NCBI GenBank assembly: GCA_032156805.1
Contig: JALDXQ010000004.1
Coordinates: forward strand, 29,548-93,547
Reading direction: 5' to 3'
Length of the DNA: 64,000 nucleotides
From: Gp6-AA40 sp032156805
GTDB lineage: Bacteria > Acidobacteriota > Vicinamibacteria > Vicinamibacterales > UBA2999
The notes under the pieces were generated by a model. That model worked only from the letters and a program-made list of their open reading frames with translations, was not told where the DNA came from and made no database searches. A program made the translations under genes and the position numbers. Below, piece after piece: positions 35,631 to 43,762 of this stretch (positions are counted from its first letter, which is position 1; each line of letters starts with the position of its first letter).

Positions 35631-36888
35631 CGTCCTCCTTCTCGTCCTGTTGCTCACCTGCGCACACGCGGCCGACGGCGGGCAGCAGGCCTCCGATCCC
35701 TCGGCGCAGGCCAACCCCCAGGATCAACATGTCGGACACGTAGCGCCAACGGCCGGCGAAGGCTGGACCGGCGCGTGGGATGCTGTCGTCTTCGGAACCT
35801 TCAACCATCAAGGAGGTCATCGCGGCGAGACGGAGTTCCGCTCGCAGAACTGGTTCATGGGCACTGCAAGCCGGCGACTCGGTCCTGGATCACTTGGCGT
35901 GACCGGCATGCTCTCATTGGAGCCGCTGACAGCACCCGGGCTCGGATTCTCGGAGATCTTCCAGGTGGGAGAGGCGTATCAGGGGCTGCAGATCACCGAT
36001 CACCAGCATCCCCATGATCTCTTCATGCAGCTCTCATCGTCGTGGAGCGTTCCGATCGGCGCGCGGACGAACGCGACGGTCTCCGGTGCCTTCGTGGGCG
36101 AGCCGGCACTCGGCCCGGTGCCCTTCATGCATCGAGCCTCGAGTGCCGAGAATCCGATGGCGCCGCTGGCGCATCACATCTTCGATTCCACGCACATGTC
36201 GAGCAGCGTGATCCTTGGCCGCGTAGACCGCGGCAGGTTTTCAGTAGAGGGATCGGTATTCCACGGGCAGGAACCGGACGAGCATCATTACGACGTGGAA
36301 TTCGGGGCGCTCGACTCGTGGTCGGCGCGAGCGTGGTTCAGGCCAACGCCGGGCTGGCTCATTCAGGCCTCGCATGGCTTCCTCGAGGAACCGGAAGCGC
36401 TCGAGCCGGGCGACCAGCGCCGGACGAACGTCTCGGCGTCCTGGTCTCGCCATCGCAACACGGGCTTCACGGCAATCACTGCAGCCCTTGGACGGAACCG
36501 GCGGCCGTACAGCACGCTCGATTCATTCCTGATCGAAGGCACGCACAAGGCGGGCAAGTCATCGTTCTACACGCGCTTCGAGAACACTGAAGTGGAAACC
36601 GAGATTCTGCTGTTCCCGCAGATCGTGCACGTGCCGCATCCGGGCGAACTGGTCGATACCGTTCGAGCCCTGACGATCGGCTCGGTCCGCGACGTCATGA
36701 CCTTCCGTCCGCTCGTCATTGGCGTTGGTGGCGGCGTGACGTTCTACGGCGTTCCCACGCTGCTCGAGAACACTCATGGCACCCACCCGGTCTCGTTTCA
36801 GTTGCTCGTGAGAGTCGCCCGCTCTGACCTGACGCGCCGCATGTGGGACATGACGATGGCGCAGCATGCGAGCGGCCACCGGCACTAG
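35617..36888 (+). CDS. His-rich putative outer-membrane beta-barrel protein
   Basis: A 423-residue protein starting at GTG 35617 within the end of the thioredoxin-like gene. The signal peptide is RSSVLLLVLLLTCAHA. It is followed by QDQHVGHVAPTAGEGW and a run of amphipathic strands typical of a barrel: WDAVVFGTFNHQGGHRGET, SLGVTGMLSLEPL, YQGLQITDHQHPHDLFMQL, SWSVPIGARTNATVSGAFV. Histidines cluster at DHQHPHD, MAPLAHHIFDSTHM, EPDEHHYD and the C-terminal ASGHRH, which suggests metal binding. The family is common in Acidobacteria and often lies beside metal or redox genes, but no function is known to me. Confidence 0.7.
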   Translation: MTRSSVLLLVLLLTCAHAADGGQQASDPSAQANPQDQHVGHVAPTAGEGWTGAWDAVVFGTFNHQGGHRGETEFRSQNWFMGTASRRLGPGSLGVTGMLSLEPLTAPGLGFSEIFQVGEAYQGLQITDHQHPHDLFMQLSSSWSVPIGARTNATVSGAFVGEPALGPVPFMHRASSAENPMAPLAHHIFDSTHMSSSVILGRVDRGRFSVEGSVFHGQEPDEHHYDVEFGALDSWSARAWFRPTPGWLIQASHGFLEEPEALEPGDQRRTNVSASWSRHRNTGFTAITAALGRNRRPYSTLDSFLIEGTHKAGKSSFYTRFENTEVETEILLFPQIVHVPHPGELVDTVRALTIGSVRDVMTFRPLVIGVGGGVTFYGVPTLLENTHGTHPVSFQLLVRVARSDLTRRMWDMTMAQHASGHRH

Positions 36889-36927
36889 AGTCGTCTGAAT
36901 CGGTCTTGCTGTCCGTCCGTGCCAGCC

Positions 36928-37398
36928 CTACTGGCGCCGCATGGTGACGACGACCGATTGAGGGAGCGGATCAGAGCACGGGCCGATCGGTTTCATATCC
37001 GAGCCCGTCCATCGCAACGTGTCAGCTCCAACCTCGCCGGTGATTGTGCCAATCGCGGCGCATTGCCCGCGCTCGAATGACAACTGCCCGGTGAACGAGG
37101 CGGTGCCCGCGAAGCCGCTAATCGCTCCGCGCGAGTTCTGCCCCGAGCTGCTCCAGGTCCCGTCCACGCAATTGGCGAGTTGAACGACGGTCATCGAGAT
37201 GCTCTGCGCCGGGAGGTTGGACGCTTCCAGCGTACCGACCCAGTTGCCCGCGATATTCACACTTGGCTCGACCGGGCCGGGAGGTGGCGCCGTCGGACCC
37301 ATGTGTGTCGGCGGCGGATCCGCCGACGACCCGGGGCTGCTGCAGCCGGCGGTCATGGCGATGACAACGAGGCACGCGAGACAGAAGCCTCTGTACAT
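36928..37398 (-). CDS. Small lipoprotein with beta-barrel-like domain
   Basis: A 156-residue protein from ATG 37398. A signal sequence MYRGFCLACLVVIAMTAGC ends in a good lipobox (TAGC, Cys at 18), so it should be lipidated. A Pro-rich spacer (DPPPTHMGPTAPPPGPVEP) leads to a compact antiparallel beta domain: NIAGNWVGTLEASN, ISMTVVQL, GTASFTGQLSFERGQCAAIG, ADTLRWTGSD. Acidobacterial genomes carry many such lipoproteins of unknown role. It converges on the His-rich outer-membrane gene and is not in an obvious operon. Confidence 0.7.
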   Translation of the reverse strand: MYRGFCLACLVVIAMTAGCSSPGSSADPPPTHMGPTAPPPGPVEPSVNIAGNWVGTLEASNLPAQSISMTVVQLANCVDGTWSSSGQNSRGAISGFAGTASFTGQLSFERGQCAAIGTITGEVGADTLRWTGSDMKPIGPCSDPLPQSVVVTMRRQ

Positions 37399-37484
37399 GG
37401 GCGCAAAGAGTGTACATCGCTGTGCCTGGGCTTCGTCAGCGTCGCACAGCTCGAAGCCGCGAACCTGATTTCGGCACCATCGAC

Positions 37485-37781
37485 TCAGAATCGATGCTCG
37501 GAGTCCAGGCGGTACAGTCCGTCGGGCGCCTTGCACAACTCGCCGCTACGGACGAGATCGTCGAGGAGCGCCCGGCATGCGGACGGCGCAACGCCGAACA
37601 GGCGCACCGCCTGCGGCACATTCACGCACAAGCCCGGCATCTCCCGGAACGTACCGACGATCATGCTCTTGAGTCGATGGGTCGATGACGTTGACGTTTC
37701 GTCGAAGTTGAACAACGTCGTCTCCACTGGTCGAGCGGCTGCAACTTCCGAGCCTCGATCGGCGGGACAACGTATCTGCAT
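37485..37781 (-). CDS. Small winged-helix-like DNA-binding protein
   Basis: A 98-residue protein; ATG 37781 is the most plausible of several starts. The last 65 residues, LKSMIVGTFREMPGLCVNV then PQAVRLFGVAPSACRALL and LVRSGELCKAPDGLYRLD, have the helix-turn-helix plus wing pattern of a short transcription-factor domain. This acidobacterial type carries the phrase FREMPGL. No sensor domain is present. It is divergent from the LysM gene across a 113-nt region and could regulate it. The N-terminal 30 residues are poorly constrained. Confidence 0.6.
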   Translation of the reverse strand: MQIRCPADRGSEVAAARPVETTLFNFDETSTSSTHRLKSMIVGTFREMPGLCVNVPQAVRLFGVAPSACRALLDDLVRSGELCKAPDGLYRLDSEHRF

Positions 37782-37854
37782 GAAAGTGAGACTCTCGATG
37801 TAAGAGCCACAACTCAACGGCAGATGTTCACTGGCAGTGCTGGCGATTGCCTCT

Positions 37855-37869
37855 TGGCAGGGTTGCTGC
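37855..37869 (+). promoter_or_regulatory. Weak sigma54-like -24/-12 element upstream of the LysM gene
   Basis: TGGCAGGGTTGCTGC has GG and GC dinucleotides at the required distance (TGGCAnG-N4-nTGC), with mismatches at the sixth and twelfth positions. Transcription would start near 37881, 14 nt before the GTG start. No enhancer-binding regulator is encoded nearby, which lowers confidence. Confidence 0.25.
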
Positions 37870-37894
37870 TTGAGTCGGGCGTCGGAGGTGAACC

Positions 37895-38332
37895 GTGTCG
37901 TTGAAAGGCATGTACGCATACGCGCAGAAAGTCGCTCAGGGAAAATTCCAGGGGACGTTCGAGGAGCGTCACGGGAAATTGGAGATCAAGGGCACCGTCG
38001 CAACCGAGGCCGAAAAAAACGAGATCTGGAACGCGATCAAAACGATCCCGACGTGGCAGAACGACATCAACGCCGACATTCGTGTGACGGGCCCGTCACA
38101 GCCGGCGGCCACCGCAGCACCGCCTGCTGCCAAGCCCGCCCCGCCGCCGGCCGCGGCCGCGCCCGCGACGGCAGCGAAGACCTACACGGTCAAGGCGGGC
38201 GACACGCTGAGCCAGATCGCGAAAGACCATCTGGGCAGCGCGGGCGCCTACATGAAGATCTTCGAGATCAACAAGGATCAGCTGAGCGATCCCGACAAGA
38301 TCAAGCCAGGGCAAGTACTGCGCCTGCCCTGA
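37895..38332 (+). CDS. BON-LysM protein (Kbp/YgaU-like)
   Basis: A 145-residue protein starting at GTG 37895 with GGAGG 7 nt upstream. Residues 20-66 resemble the second half of a BON domain (HGKLEIKGTVATEAEKNEI, WQNDINADIRV). An Ala/Pro linker of about 28 residues follows, then a complete LysM domain (KTYTVKAGDTLSQIAKDHLG to IKPGQVLRLP). The order BON-linker-LysM is that of the potassium-binding protein Kbp of Escherichia coli, though the BON part here looks shortened. There is no signal peptide, as in Kbp. It could be a cytoplasmic ion-binding or envelope-stress protein. Confidence 0.85.
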   Translation: MSLKGMYAYAQKVAQGKFQGTFEERHGKLEIKGTVATEAEKNEIWNAIKTIPTWQNDINADIRVTGPSQPAATAAPPAAKPAPPPAAAAPATAAKTYTVKAGDTLSQIAKDHLGSAGAYMKIFEINKDQLSDPDKIKPGQVLRLP

Positions 38333-38338
38333 GCTCGA

Positions 38339-39115
38339 TCACATCCAGAAGCCGGTGACCGTGGTGATGTGTCCATCGGCATCGAGGATGAACAGGTTCG
38401 TGCCGCGGCCACGTTCCTCGTTCTCGGCGTTGAGAGCCACCCAGTCCGCCAGCACGTGCCACTGGCAGTGACGGATCGCCCCGCGGCGCTCGAGGCGAAT
38501 CCCGGGCATGAAGCGTCGCGCGGCGGTCAGGTGGCTGTTGATCTCGTCGGCACCTTCGAGACAGGTGTACTTGTCTTCGAAGCGAACGCCCGAGGCCGTG
38601 ATGGCGGCAAGCGAACGCTCGCGGACGCCGGCATCCGCCTCGTTCCAGACGGCAAACCACTGGTCCACGAGCGACGTTGCATCCGCGTTGCTGGTGTTGG
38701 CAATGAGGTTCGCAAAGAGCGACAACTGGAACCGCCACCCCTGCACGTGCTGATCGCGCGCCTCGAGGTCGGACTCGGCGAATTCGTGCGTCAGCTGCAG
38801 GAGCGTGCCTTGCGGATGGCTGTCGAGCCGAATCGTCACGCGCGAGCTTCCAGGCGGAGTCGGTTTGTGGCTGACCGATCCATAGGTGAACACGATGCGC
38901 TCGGGAGCGCGCAGTTCAACGACCTCGCCTGATACCTCGACACCGTTGGGATGCCGGATCAGGACGCGGCCACCAGGGTGCGCGTCGATCGTCGAACCAG
39001 CGCCCCACCACGACGCCCAGCGCGCGCTATCGGTGAAGAACTGAAACACGGTGTCGCGCCGTGCGCGGATCACGAGATTGCGATCCAGACGATGGACGAG
39101 AGCAAGGGTGATCAT
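38339..39115 (-). CDS. SRPBCC/AHSA1 domain fused to a SnoaL-like domain
   Basis: A 258-residue protein from ATG 39115 (ATGA overlap with the ArsR stop). The first half is an activator-of-Hsp90-like SRPBCC domain: LVIRARRDTVFQFFTDSARW, WWGAGSTIDAHPGGRVLIRH, EVVELRAPERIVFTYG, TLLQLTHEFAE, HVQGWRFQLSLF. The second half (LVDQWFAVWNEADAGVRERS, FEDKYTCLEGADEI, GTNLFILDADGHITTVTGFW) is a SnoaL/NTF2-like fold. Both are small-molecule-binding cups. The ArsR-AHSA1 pair is a common two-gene autoregulated operon; the added NTF2-like domain is less usual. The ligand is unknown. Confidence 0.85.
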   Translation of the reverse strand: MITLALVHRLDRNLVIRARRDTVFQFFTDSARWASWWGAGSTIDAHPGGRVLIRHPNGVEVSGEVVELRAPERIVFTYGSVSHKPTPPGSSRVTIRLDSHPQGTLLQLTHEFAESDLEARDQHVQGWRFQLSLFANLIANTSNADATSLVDQWFAVWNEADAGVRERSLAAITASGVRFEDKYTCLEGADEINSHLTAARRFMPGIRLERRGAIRHCQWHVLADWVALNAENEERGRGTNLFILDADGHITTVTGFWM

Positions 39116-39489
39116 CGGTCCTCCGTTTTCTTTCGTGGACGGCGTGGCTGGCGCCGCCGGCGCTTCACGGGCCGCGGCCCGCGCCTCGTCTCCTCGAGTT
39201 CCGCTCGCAGCTTGAGGCGCCACAGCGCGTCGGTCCACATCTGTTCCAGCATCGGGGCGACAGGTGTGAGCGCATCCCGCTTGACGCGGTAAACGCGGAA
39301 CTGACGGTCGGCCTCACATTCGACGAGTCCCGCTTCCAGCAGCACCTTGAGTTGCAGCGAGACGGCGCCAAACGTGATGTCGGGCATCGCCCGATGAATG
39401 GCGCCGGCGGTCAGCTCCTGGTCCCACAGCAATCGGAGAATCTCGCGGCGGCGCGGCGAGGCCACGGCGGTCAGGAGCGTGGAGTCCAT
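39112..39489 (-). CDS. ArsR-family transcriptional regulator
   Basis: A 125-residue winged helix: LLTAVASPRRREILRLL, ELTAGAIHRAMPDITFGAVS (recognition region), LLEAGLVECEADRQFRVYRV wing. It lacks the CxC metal motif of arsenic sensors and belongs to the AHSA1-linked group. The Arg/Pro/Lys-rich tail (RGPRPVKRRRRQPRRPRKK) is strongly basic and may add non-specific DNA contacts. It is probably a repressor of its own two-gene operon through the dyad described at 39505-39520. Confidence 0.9.
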   Translation of the reverse strand: MDSTLLTAVASPRRREILRLLWDQELTAGAIHRAMPDITFGAVSLQLKVLLEAGLVECEADRQFRVYRVKRDALTPVAPMLEQMWTDALWRLKLRAELEETRRGPRPVKRRRRQPRRPRKKTEDR

Positions 39490-39502
39490 CGGCGTAGGCC
39501 TA

Positions 39503-39532
39503 ACTTTAGATGAAACTAAAATACAATGTCAA
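39503..39532 (-). promoter_or_regulatory. Sigma70 promoter with overlapping ArsR operator dyad
   Basis: On the minus strand: a perfect -35 TTGACA (complement of 39527-39532), an 18-nt spacer, and -10 TAAAGT (complement of 39503-39508). An inverted repeat TTTAG-N6-CTAAA (39505-39520) covers the -10 box. A regulator bound there would block polymerase. The expected start of transcription is only about 7 nt before the ATG at 39489, so the mRNA would be almost leaderless. Confidence 0.7.
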
Positions 39533-39540
39533 GCGACCCT

Positions 39541-41358
39541 TTACCGCGATCGATCTTCCCAGTCGACCCAGTCGACGTCACGGCCCTCCAGGTAGGCGTT
39601 CACCGCTTCACCGATGGTCGCGAAGAATGCGTGTTCACCAAACCGCGCCATCAGCCCGAATCGCCTCATCTTGTCCTTGACTGGATCCTTCATCTCCGCG
39701 AAGCACAACTCGATGCCGTCCGCCTTCAGCGTGTCGTGGAGCTCACTGAGCACATCGGCCGCAGTGACATCGATGCTGGTGACCGGTTCTGCCGCCACCA
39801 CCAGCCGCGTCACCTGCGTCGGCGAGATCGCCATGGCATCGAGCACGCGGTCATGGAACAACTCCGCGTTGGCGAAGAAGAGCGGCGCGTCCCAGCGGAA
39901 CAGGACGAGGCCCGGAATGCGACGCGCATCCGGATAGCGGGTGATGTCGTGATAGCCCTTGACCTGATCGACACGCCCGAGCACGGCCGAATGGGGCCGC
40001 CACCCGTCCCACAGGAACTCGATCACCGCAATCACAATCGCGATCGCAATGCCGGGAATGGCGCCGAAGGCCATCACTCCGGCGAGGCAGGTCATCGACA
40101 GCCAGAACTCCCAGCGCTGGATGCGATAGATGCGGTGCAGGTCGGACACTTCAATCAGACCGATCGCCGACGCGATGACGACGGCCGCCAGTGCCGTCTG
40201 CGGCAAGTCTTTCAGCAGGTCCGGCGCAACCACCAGCAACAGCGCAATCGCGAGCGCCCCGACGACGCCCGTGAGCTGCGTCCTCGCACCGGCGGCCTCG
40301 GCGACCGGAGTCCGCGAGGAACTGCTGCTGATCGGCATGCCCTGAAAGAAACCGGTCGCGAGATTCGCGATGCCAAGACCGGCCATCTCCTGGTTCGGAT
40401 CGACCGGCGTACGGAGTCGCGCCGCATACGTTCGAGAAAGGACGCTCGTGTCGGCAAACGATACGAGCGCAACGGCAAGGCCGCCCATCAGGATCGACGT
40501 CAACGCCTCCATGGGGACGATCGGCACCGACGGCGCCGGAAGCCCCTGAGGCAGCGGCCCCAGCACGGACAGGCCGCCGCGCGACGCGAGGTCGAACATC
40601 GCCGCGGCAATGGTGGCAGCCGCCACCGCGATCAACATGCCTGGCACGCGAGGCCATCGCTTCAGGATGAGGATCAGCGCAAGTACGCCTCCACCAACTG
40701 CAAACGCCACGATGTTGGTCCTCCCGGCCAGCACGCTCGAGGCGACGCCCCATGCCTGTCGCAAGGGCCCGTCCGCTGGCACCGAGAACCCGAGGAGCTT
40801 CGGCAGTTGACTCAGAATCACGGTCAGCGCGATGCCATTCATGTAGCCGTAGCGGATTGGCTTCGAGAGCAGTTCGGTGATGAAGCCGAGTCGCGCAATG
40901 CCGGCGGCCACACAGACGACGCCGGATACGATCGCCATCATGGCGGCGGGCGCGACTGCCAGGTCAGGATTGCCGCCCGACAGCGGGCCCACGATGGCAA
41001 GGATGACGGCGGCCAATGCGGAATCCGGACCCAGCACGAGAATGCGGCTGGGACCGAACAACGCGTATGCGAGAAGCGGGACAATGGTCGCGTAGAGGCC
41101 GTTGATACCGGGCACGCCTGATGCTTCGGCGTACGCGATGCCGACTGGCACCAGCATCGTCGTCATGACGAGGCCCGCGACGATGTCGTGCCTCAGCCAG
41201 GCCGACTCATATCGTCGGACCGTCTCCGGACCCGGGAACCAGCGCGCCCACCCGGTTTGCCTGATGCGCCCCGCGGCGCGGACACCACGGGCAGGCTCCG
41301 CGGTGCGGCTGGCGTCGAGCACGGACTTCACTCTAGCTTGATTTATTCCCTCTTCCAC
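39541..41358 (-). CDS. SulP-family inorganic anion transporter with STAS domain
   Basis: A 605-residue inner-membrane transporter. The N-terminal transport domain has the SulP signature (DIVAGLVMTTMLVPVGIAYA, YATIVPLLAYALFGPSR, LGPDSALAAVI) and about 12-14 membrane segments. GAIPGIAIAIVIAVIEFL closes the membrane part. Residues about 470-595 are a cytoplasmic STAS domain (PGLVLFRWDAPLFFANAELF, TSIDVTAADVL). Members carry sulfate, bicarbonate or other anions, and the substrate cannot be told from sequence alone. The likely GTG start at 41358 overlaps the lipoprotein gene by 16 nt; GTG 41331 is an alternative. Confidence 0.92.
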   Translation of the reverse strand: MEEGINQARVKSVLDASRTAEPARGVRAAGRIRQTGWARWFPGPETVRRYESAWLRHDIVAGLVMTTMLVPVGIAYAEASGVPGINGLYATIVPLLAYALFGPSRILVLGPDSALAAVILAIVGPLSGGNPDLAVAPAAMMAIVSGVVCVAAGIARLGFITELLSKPIRYGYMNGIALTVILSQLPKLLGFSVPADGPLRQAWGVASSVLAGRTNIVAFAVGGGVLALILILKRWPRVPGMLIAVAAATIAAAMFDLASRGGLSVLGPLPQGLPAPSVPIVPMEALTSILMGGLAVALVSFADTSVLSRTYAARLRTPVDPNQEMAGLGIANLATGFFQGMPISSSSSRTPVAEAAGARTQLTGVVGALAIALLLVVAPDLLKDLPQTALAAVVIASAIGLIEVSDLHRIYRIQRWEFWLSMTCLAGVMAFGAIPGIAIAIVIAVIEFLWDGWRPHSAVLGRVDQVKGYHDITRYPDARRIPGLVLFRWDAPLFFANAELFHDRVLDAMAISPTQVTRLVVAAEPVTSIDVTAADVLSELHDTLKADGIELCFAEMKDPVKDKMRRFGLMARFGEHAFFATIGEAVNAYLEGRDVDWVDWEDRSR

Positions 41359-41906
41359 TGACTGCTGGCGGCTTCCTTGCCGTCGTCGTAGCGAGTGCTG
41401 AGTGTCAGGGTCCCATCGGGCTCGAACTTGTAGTAGCGAATGCGCTCGAGCGCGAAGGGATTTGCGCGCGCGGCCGCGAGCTTCGGATCAAACCCAAGCG
41501 CGCGCTCCTCGAAATCATCACCGATGTAGGTGATCCGGTTCTGCTGCGTGTCAATCACCACGCGGCCGTTCGTCGAGACGACCGTGTTGGGCGATTTGAC
41601 ACCAACGCTCGCGAGCTGCTTGAGCCCCTGCTCGCTCATCTTGTAGCTGACCGCAAGCACACCAAAGTCGTCGAATGTGAGCTGGCCCGTGGCGTCGACC
41701 GGTGTTTGACGTCCGTCGGCGCCGCTGACCCTGAACGAGACGAGTGCCCACCGGCCCTCGAACTGCTTGCGCGCTGCCGTCGTCGAGTTCGGCCCCTCGT
41801 CGACGCGCTCGGTCGGCAACGGCCGGGCGCGAGGCGCTGCCGCACATCCGCCGGCGGTCACGATGGCCAGAGCGGCAATGACAACTTTGCATCCGTAATG
41901 GTGCAT
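41343..41906 (-). CDS. Lipocalin-like lipoprotein
   Basis: A 187-residue protein from ATG 41906 (GGGGAG 5 nt upstream). The signal KVVIAALAIVTAGGC ends in a lipobox (AGGC). The mature domain begins FEGRWALVSFRVSGADGRQT and continues as an eight-strand-like calycin: ATGQLTFDDFGVLAVSY, NGRVVIDTQQNRITYIGDDF, YYKFEPDGTLTLSTRYDDG. Such lipocalin-like domains bind small hydrophobic molecules or have no known ligand. The overlap with the SulP gene implies joint expression, which is an odd partnership worth noting. Confidence 0.8.
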   Translation of the reverse strand: MHHYGCKVVIAALAIVTAGGCAAAPRARPLPTERVDEGPNSTTAARKQFEGRWALVSFRVSGADGRQTPVDATGQLTFDDFGVLAVSYKMSEQGLKQLASVGVKSPNTVVSTNGRVVIDTQQNRITYIGDDFEERALGFDPKLAAARANPFALERIRYYKFEPDGTLTLSTRYDDGKEAASSQWKRE

Positions 41907-42223
41907 CTGCTCTCCCCTAACGGCCTCGAGTGCTGGCCTCTGACGTCGGCATAGAGAAACCCTTGCCACTTCCGCGTGCCGATCGCGAGCTCGGAATCGC
42001 CCCGAAGATGGAGTGTATTCGCAATTCGCGGCCGGCGTGCCCTGGCGGAATCTCAGCCCGCGGAGGGGGATGTCACCAAATACCGTGATTGGTGGTCACC
42101 GCGCTCTTCCCACTGCGGATCGTACCCCGGCTGCCGATTTCAAGTCAGATGGGGACACGGGTGGGTCCGGCTGAAGCCGGGCATTACTTGACGGGGACCG
42201 GCCGGGCGACCGATACCGGTGTC
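41907..42223. other. Divergent intergenic region with small inverted repeats
   Basis: This 317-nt gap separates the lipoprotein gene (minus) and the MASE1 kinase gene (plus). It holds no convincing coding frame. Two small hairpins are visible: CACCAA/TTGGTG (42074-42079 and 42089-42094), and CCGGCT-GA-AGCCGG (42167-42180) in a GGTCCGGCTGAAGCCGGGC context that resembles a REP-like extragenic palindrome. Promoters for both genes must lie here, but no box stands out. Confidence 0.5.
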
Positions 42224-43762
42224 ATGAGCCATGCCGTACGCACGGCCGGCATGGGAGTCATCTACTTCTTTGCGTGCTACATCGCCCTGTCAATTGACGT
42301 CACCAACGGCGCCGCATCCATCTGGCCGGCGAGTGGCCTGCTCCTTGGTGTCCTGCTGCTCTGCCCGGACCGCGCCGTACCGTCGGTCATTCTGGGCACG
42401 CTGATCGGCGGCGTCGCCGCAAATCTCACCGTGGGCTTCGAGGCCACGACGAGCATCGGCTACACCTGCATCAACATCGGCGAGGGGCTCACGGCCCGCT
42501 GGCTCGTTCGCCGATATTGGCCGGATGCCCCGCGGCTGACCCATCCAACGAATGGCCTTGCGTTGATCGCCTGTGGATTGGCCGCGGCTTGCGCAGGCGC
42601 GCTCGTGGCCGGAGCCGTTGCACATTTCACGTCGGATGCAGATTGGGTACGCGTAGCCGCGATCTGGGCAGGATCCGACGGCGCGGGCATCGTGATCGTC
42701 ACGCCAGTCATCGTTGCGACTGCAGCCGTCATCGGAGAGATACCGAGCCCCCTTCCCCGTTGGCGCGTCGTCGAAGCTGTCATCCTCCTCGCAGTTACCG
42801 TCGCTGCGTCCAACGAGTTGTATCTGTCAGCGCACCCGTCATTCATGGACCAGGTCGCGAACACCCTGGTCACGCTCCCGCTGGTCGCCTGGGCTGCCAT
42901 CAGATTCGAGGCAGTTGGCGCGGCCTGGGCGATCTTCGTGGTCAATGCCTTCTGCATCTGGGGAACCGCAACCGGCCGCGGTCCACTCTTCGACGTTGCA
43001 CCGCAGTCGGTGGTCAACATGATCATGCAGGCCCGTGTCAGTGTCACGGGCATCGTGGCGCTCTCGCTGGGCACTGCCGTCGGCGCGGCACGGCGACTCG
43101 CTGCGGTTCACCGGCGGCTCGCACTGGAGCTGCAGTCAGCTGTCGATGTCGAGCGCACGCGTCTCTCGCACGAACTCCACGACGATGTCGCGCAGAGGCT
43201 GGCCGCCCTCAAGATGCAGCTGCAACTCGACGCGCGTTGCCCCGACGCCGGCAGTCCGGCGTCATCGGCATCATCGGTGGCGATCGTCGACGATCTGCTG
43301 GTCAACGTCCGGTCCCTGTCGCACTCGTTGCGGCCGGCGCCATTCGATAGTGGCCAACTCCTGCCTGCATTGACCGCTCTGGCAAGAACGGAGAGCAATC
43401 GCAGCGGGCTGTCCGTCGTTGTCGACTCGCGGGCCGCGGAGTGGTCGATTCCTCACGACGTCGAGCTCGCCTGCTACCGTGTCGTTCGCGAGGCTCTCAC
43501 CAATGTCGCGAAACATGCCCGCGCCTCACATGTCGCGGTGTCCCTGAGTTGTCATACAGATCGGCTCACGTTCTCGGTCGTTGACGATGGACGTGGCTTC
43601 GACGTGGGGCCCACCACTCGCCAAGCGGTGCGCGATGGCCATTTGGGGCTGGTTGGCATGCGTGAACGGGTCGGCCATGTTGGTGGAACGTTGACCGTCA
43701 GCTCGACGCCAGGTGCGGGCACGACGATCACCTGCCTGGTACCGCTCGGAGCATCGGCATGA
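42224..43762 (+). CDS. MASE1-type membrane histidine kinase (NarX/DesK class)
   Basis: A 512-residue kinase from ATG 42224. About eight membrane segments form a MASE1 sensor (GVIYFFACYIALSID, ASIWPASGLLLGVLLLCP, SVILGTLIGGVAANLTVG, AAIWAGSDGAGIVIVTPVI). Then comes a HisKA_3 dimerisation domain, RTRLSHELHDDVAQRLAALK with phospho-acceptor H319. The HATPase has ACYRVVREALTNVAKHA (N box), VVDDGRGFDV (G1) and GHLGLVGMRERV (G2). No periplasmic loop is large, so the signal is probably sensed in the membrane. The stop overlaps the start of the response regulator (ATGA), giving a textbook two-component pair. Confidence 0.93.
   Translation: MSHAVRTAGMGVIYFFACYIALSIDVTNGAASIWPASGLLLGVLLLCPDRAVPSVILGTLIGGVAANLTVGFEATTSIGYTCINIGEGLTARWLVRRYWPDAPRLTHPTNGLALIACGLAAACAGALVAGAVAHFTSDADWVRVAAIWAGSDGAGIVIVTPVIVATAAVIGEIPSPLPRWRVVEAVILLAVTVAASNELYLSAHPSFMDQVANTLVTLPLVAWAAIRFEAVGAAWAIFVVNAFCIWGTATGRGPLFDVAPQSVVNMIMQARVSVTGIVALSLGTAVGAARRLAAVHRRLALELQSAVDVERTRLSHELHDDVAQRLAALKMQLQLDARCPDAGSPASSASSVAIVDDLLVNVRSLSHSLRPAPFDSGQLLPALTALARTESNRSGLSVVVDSRAAEWSIPHDVELACYRVVREALTNVAKHARASHVAVSLSCHTDRLTFSVVDDGRGFDVGPTTRQAVRDGHLGLVGMRERVGHVGGTLTVSSTPGAGTTITCLVPLGASA

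Noticed and set aside
42167..42180. CCGGCT-GA-AGCCGG as an intrinsic terminator
   Set aside because: The stem is short, no T tract follows, and it lies upstream of the plus-strand kinase gene, not after a gene end.
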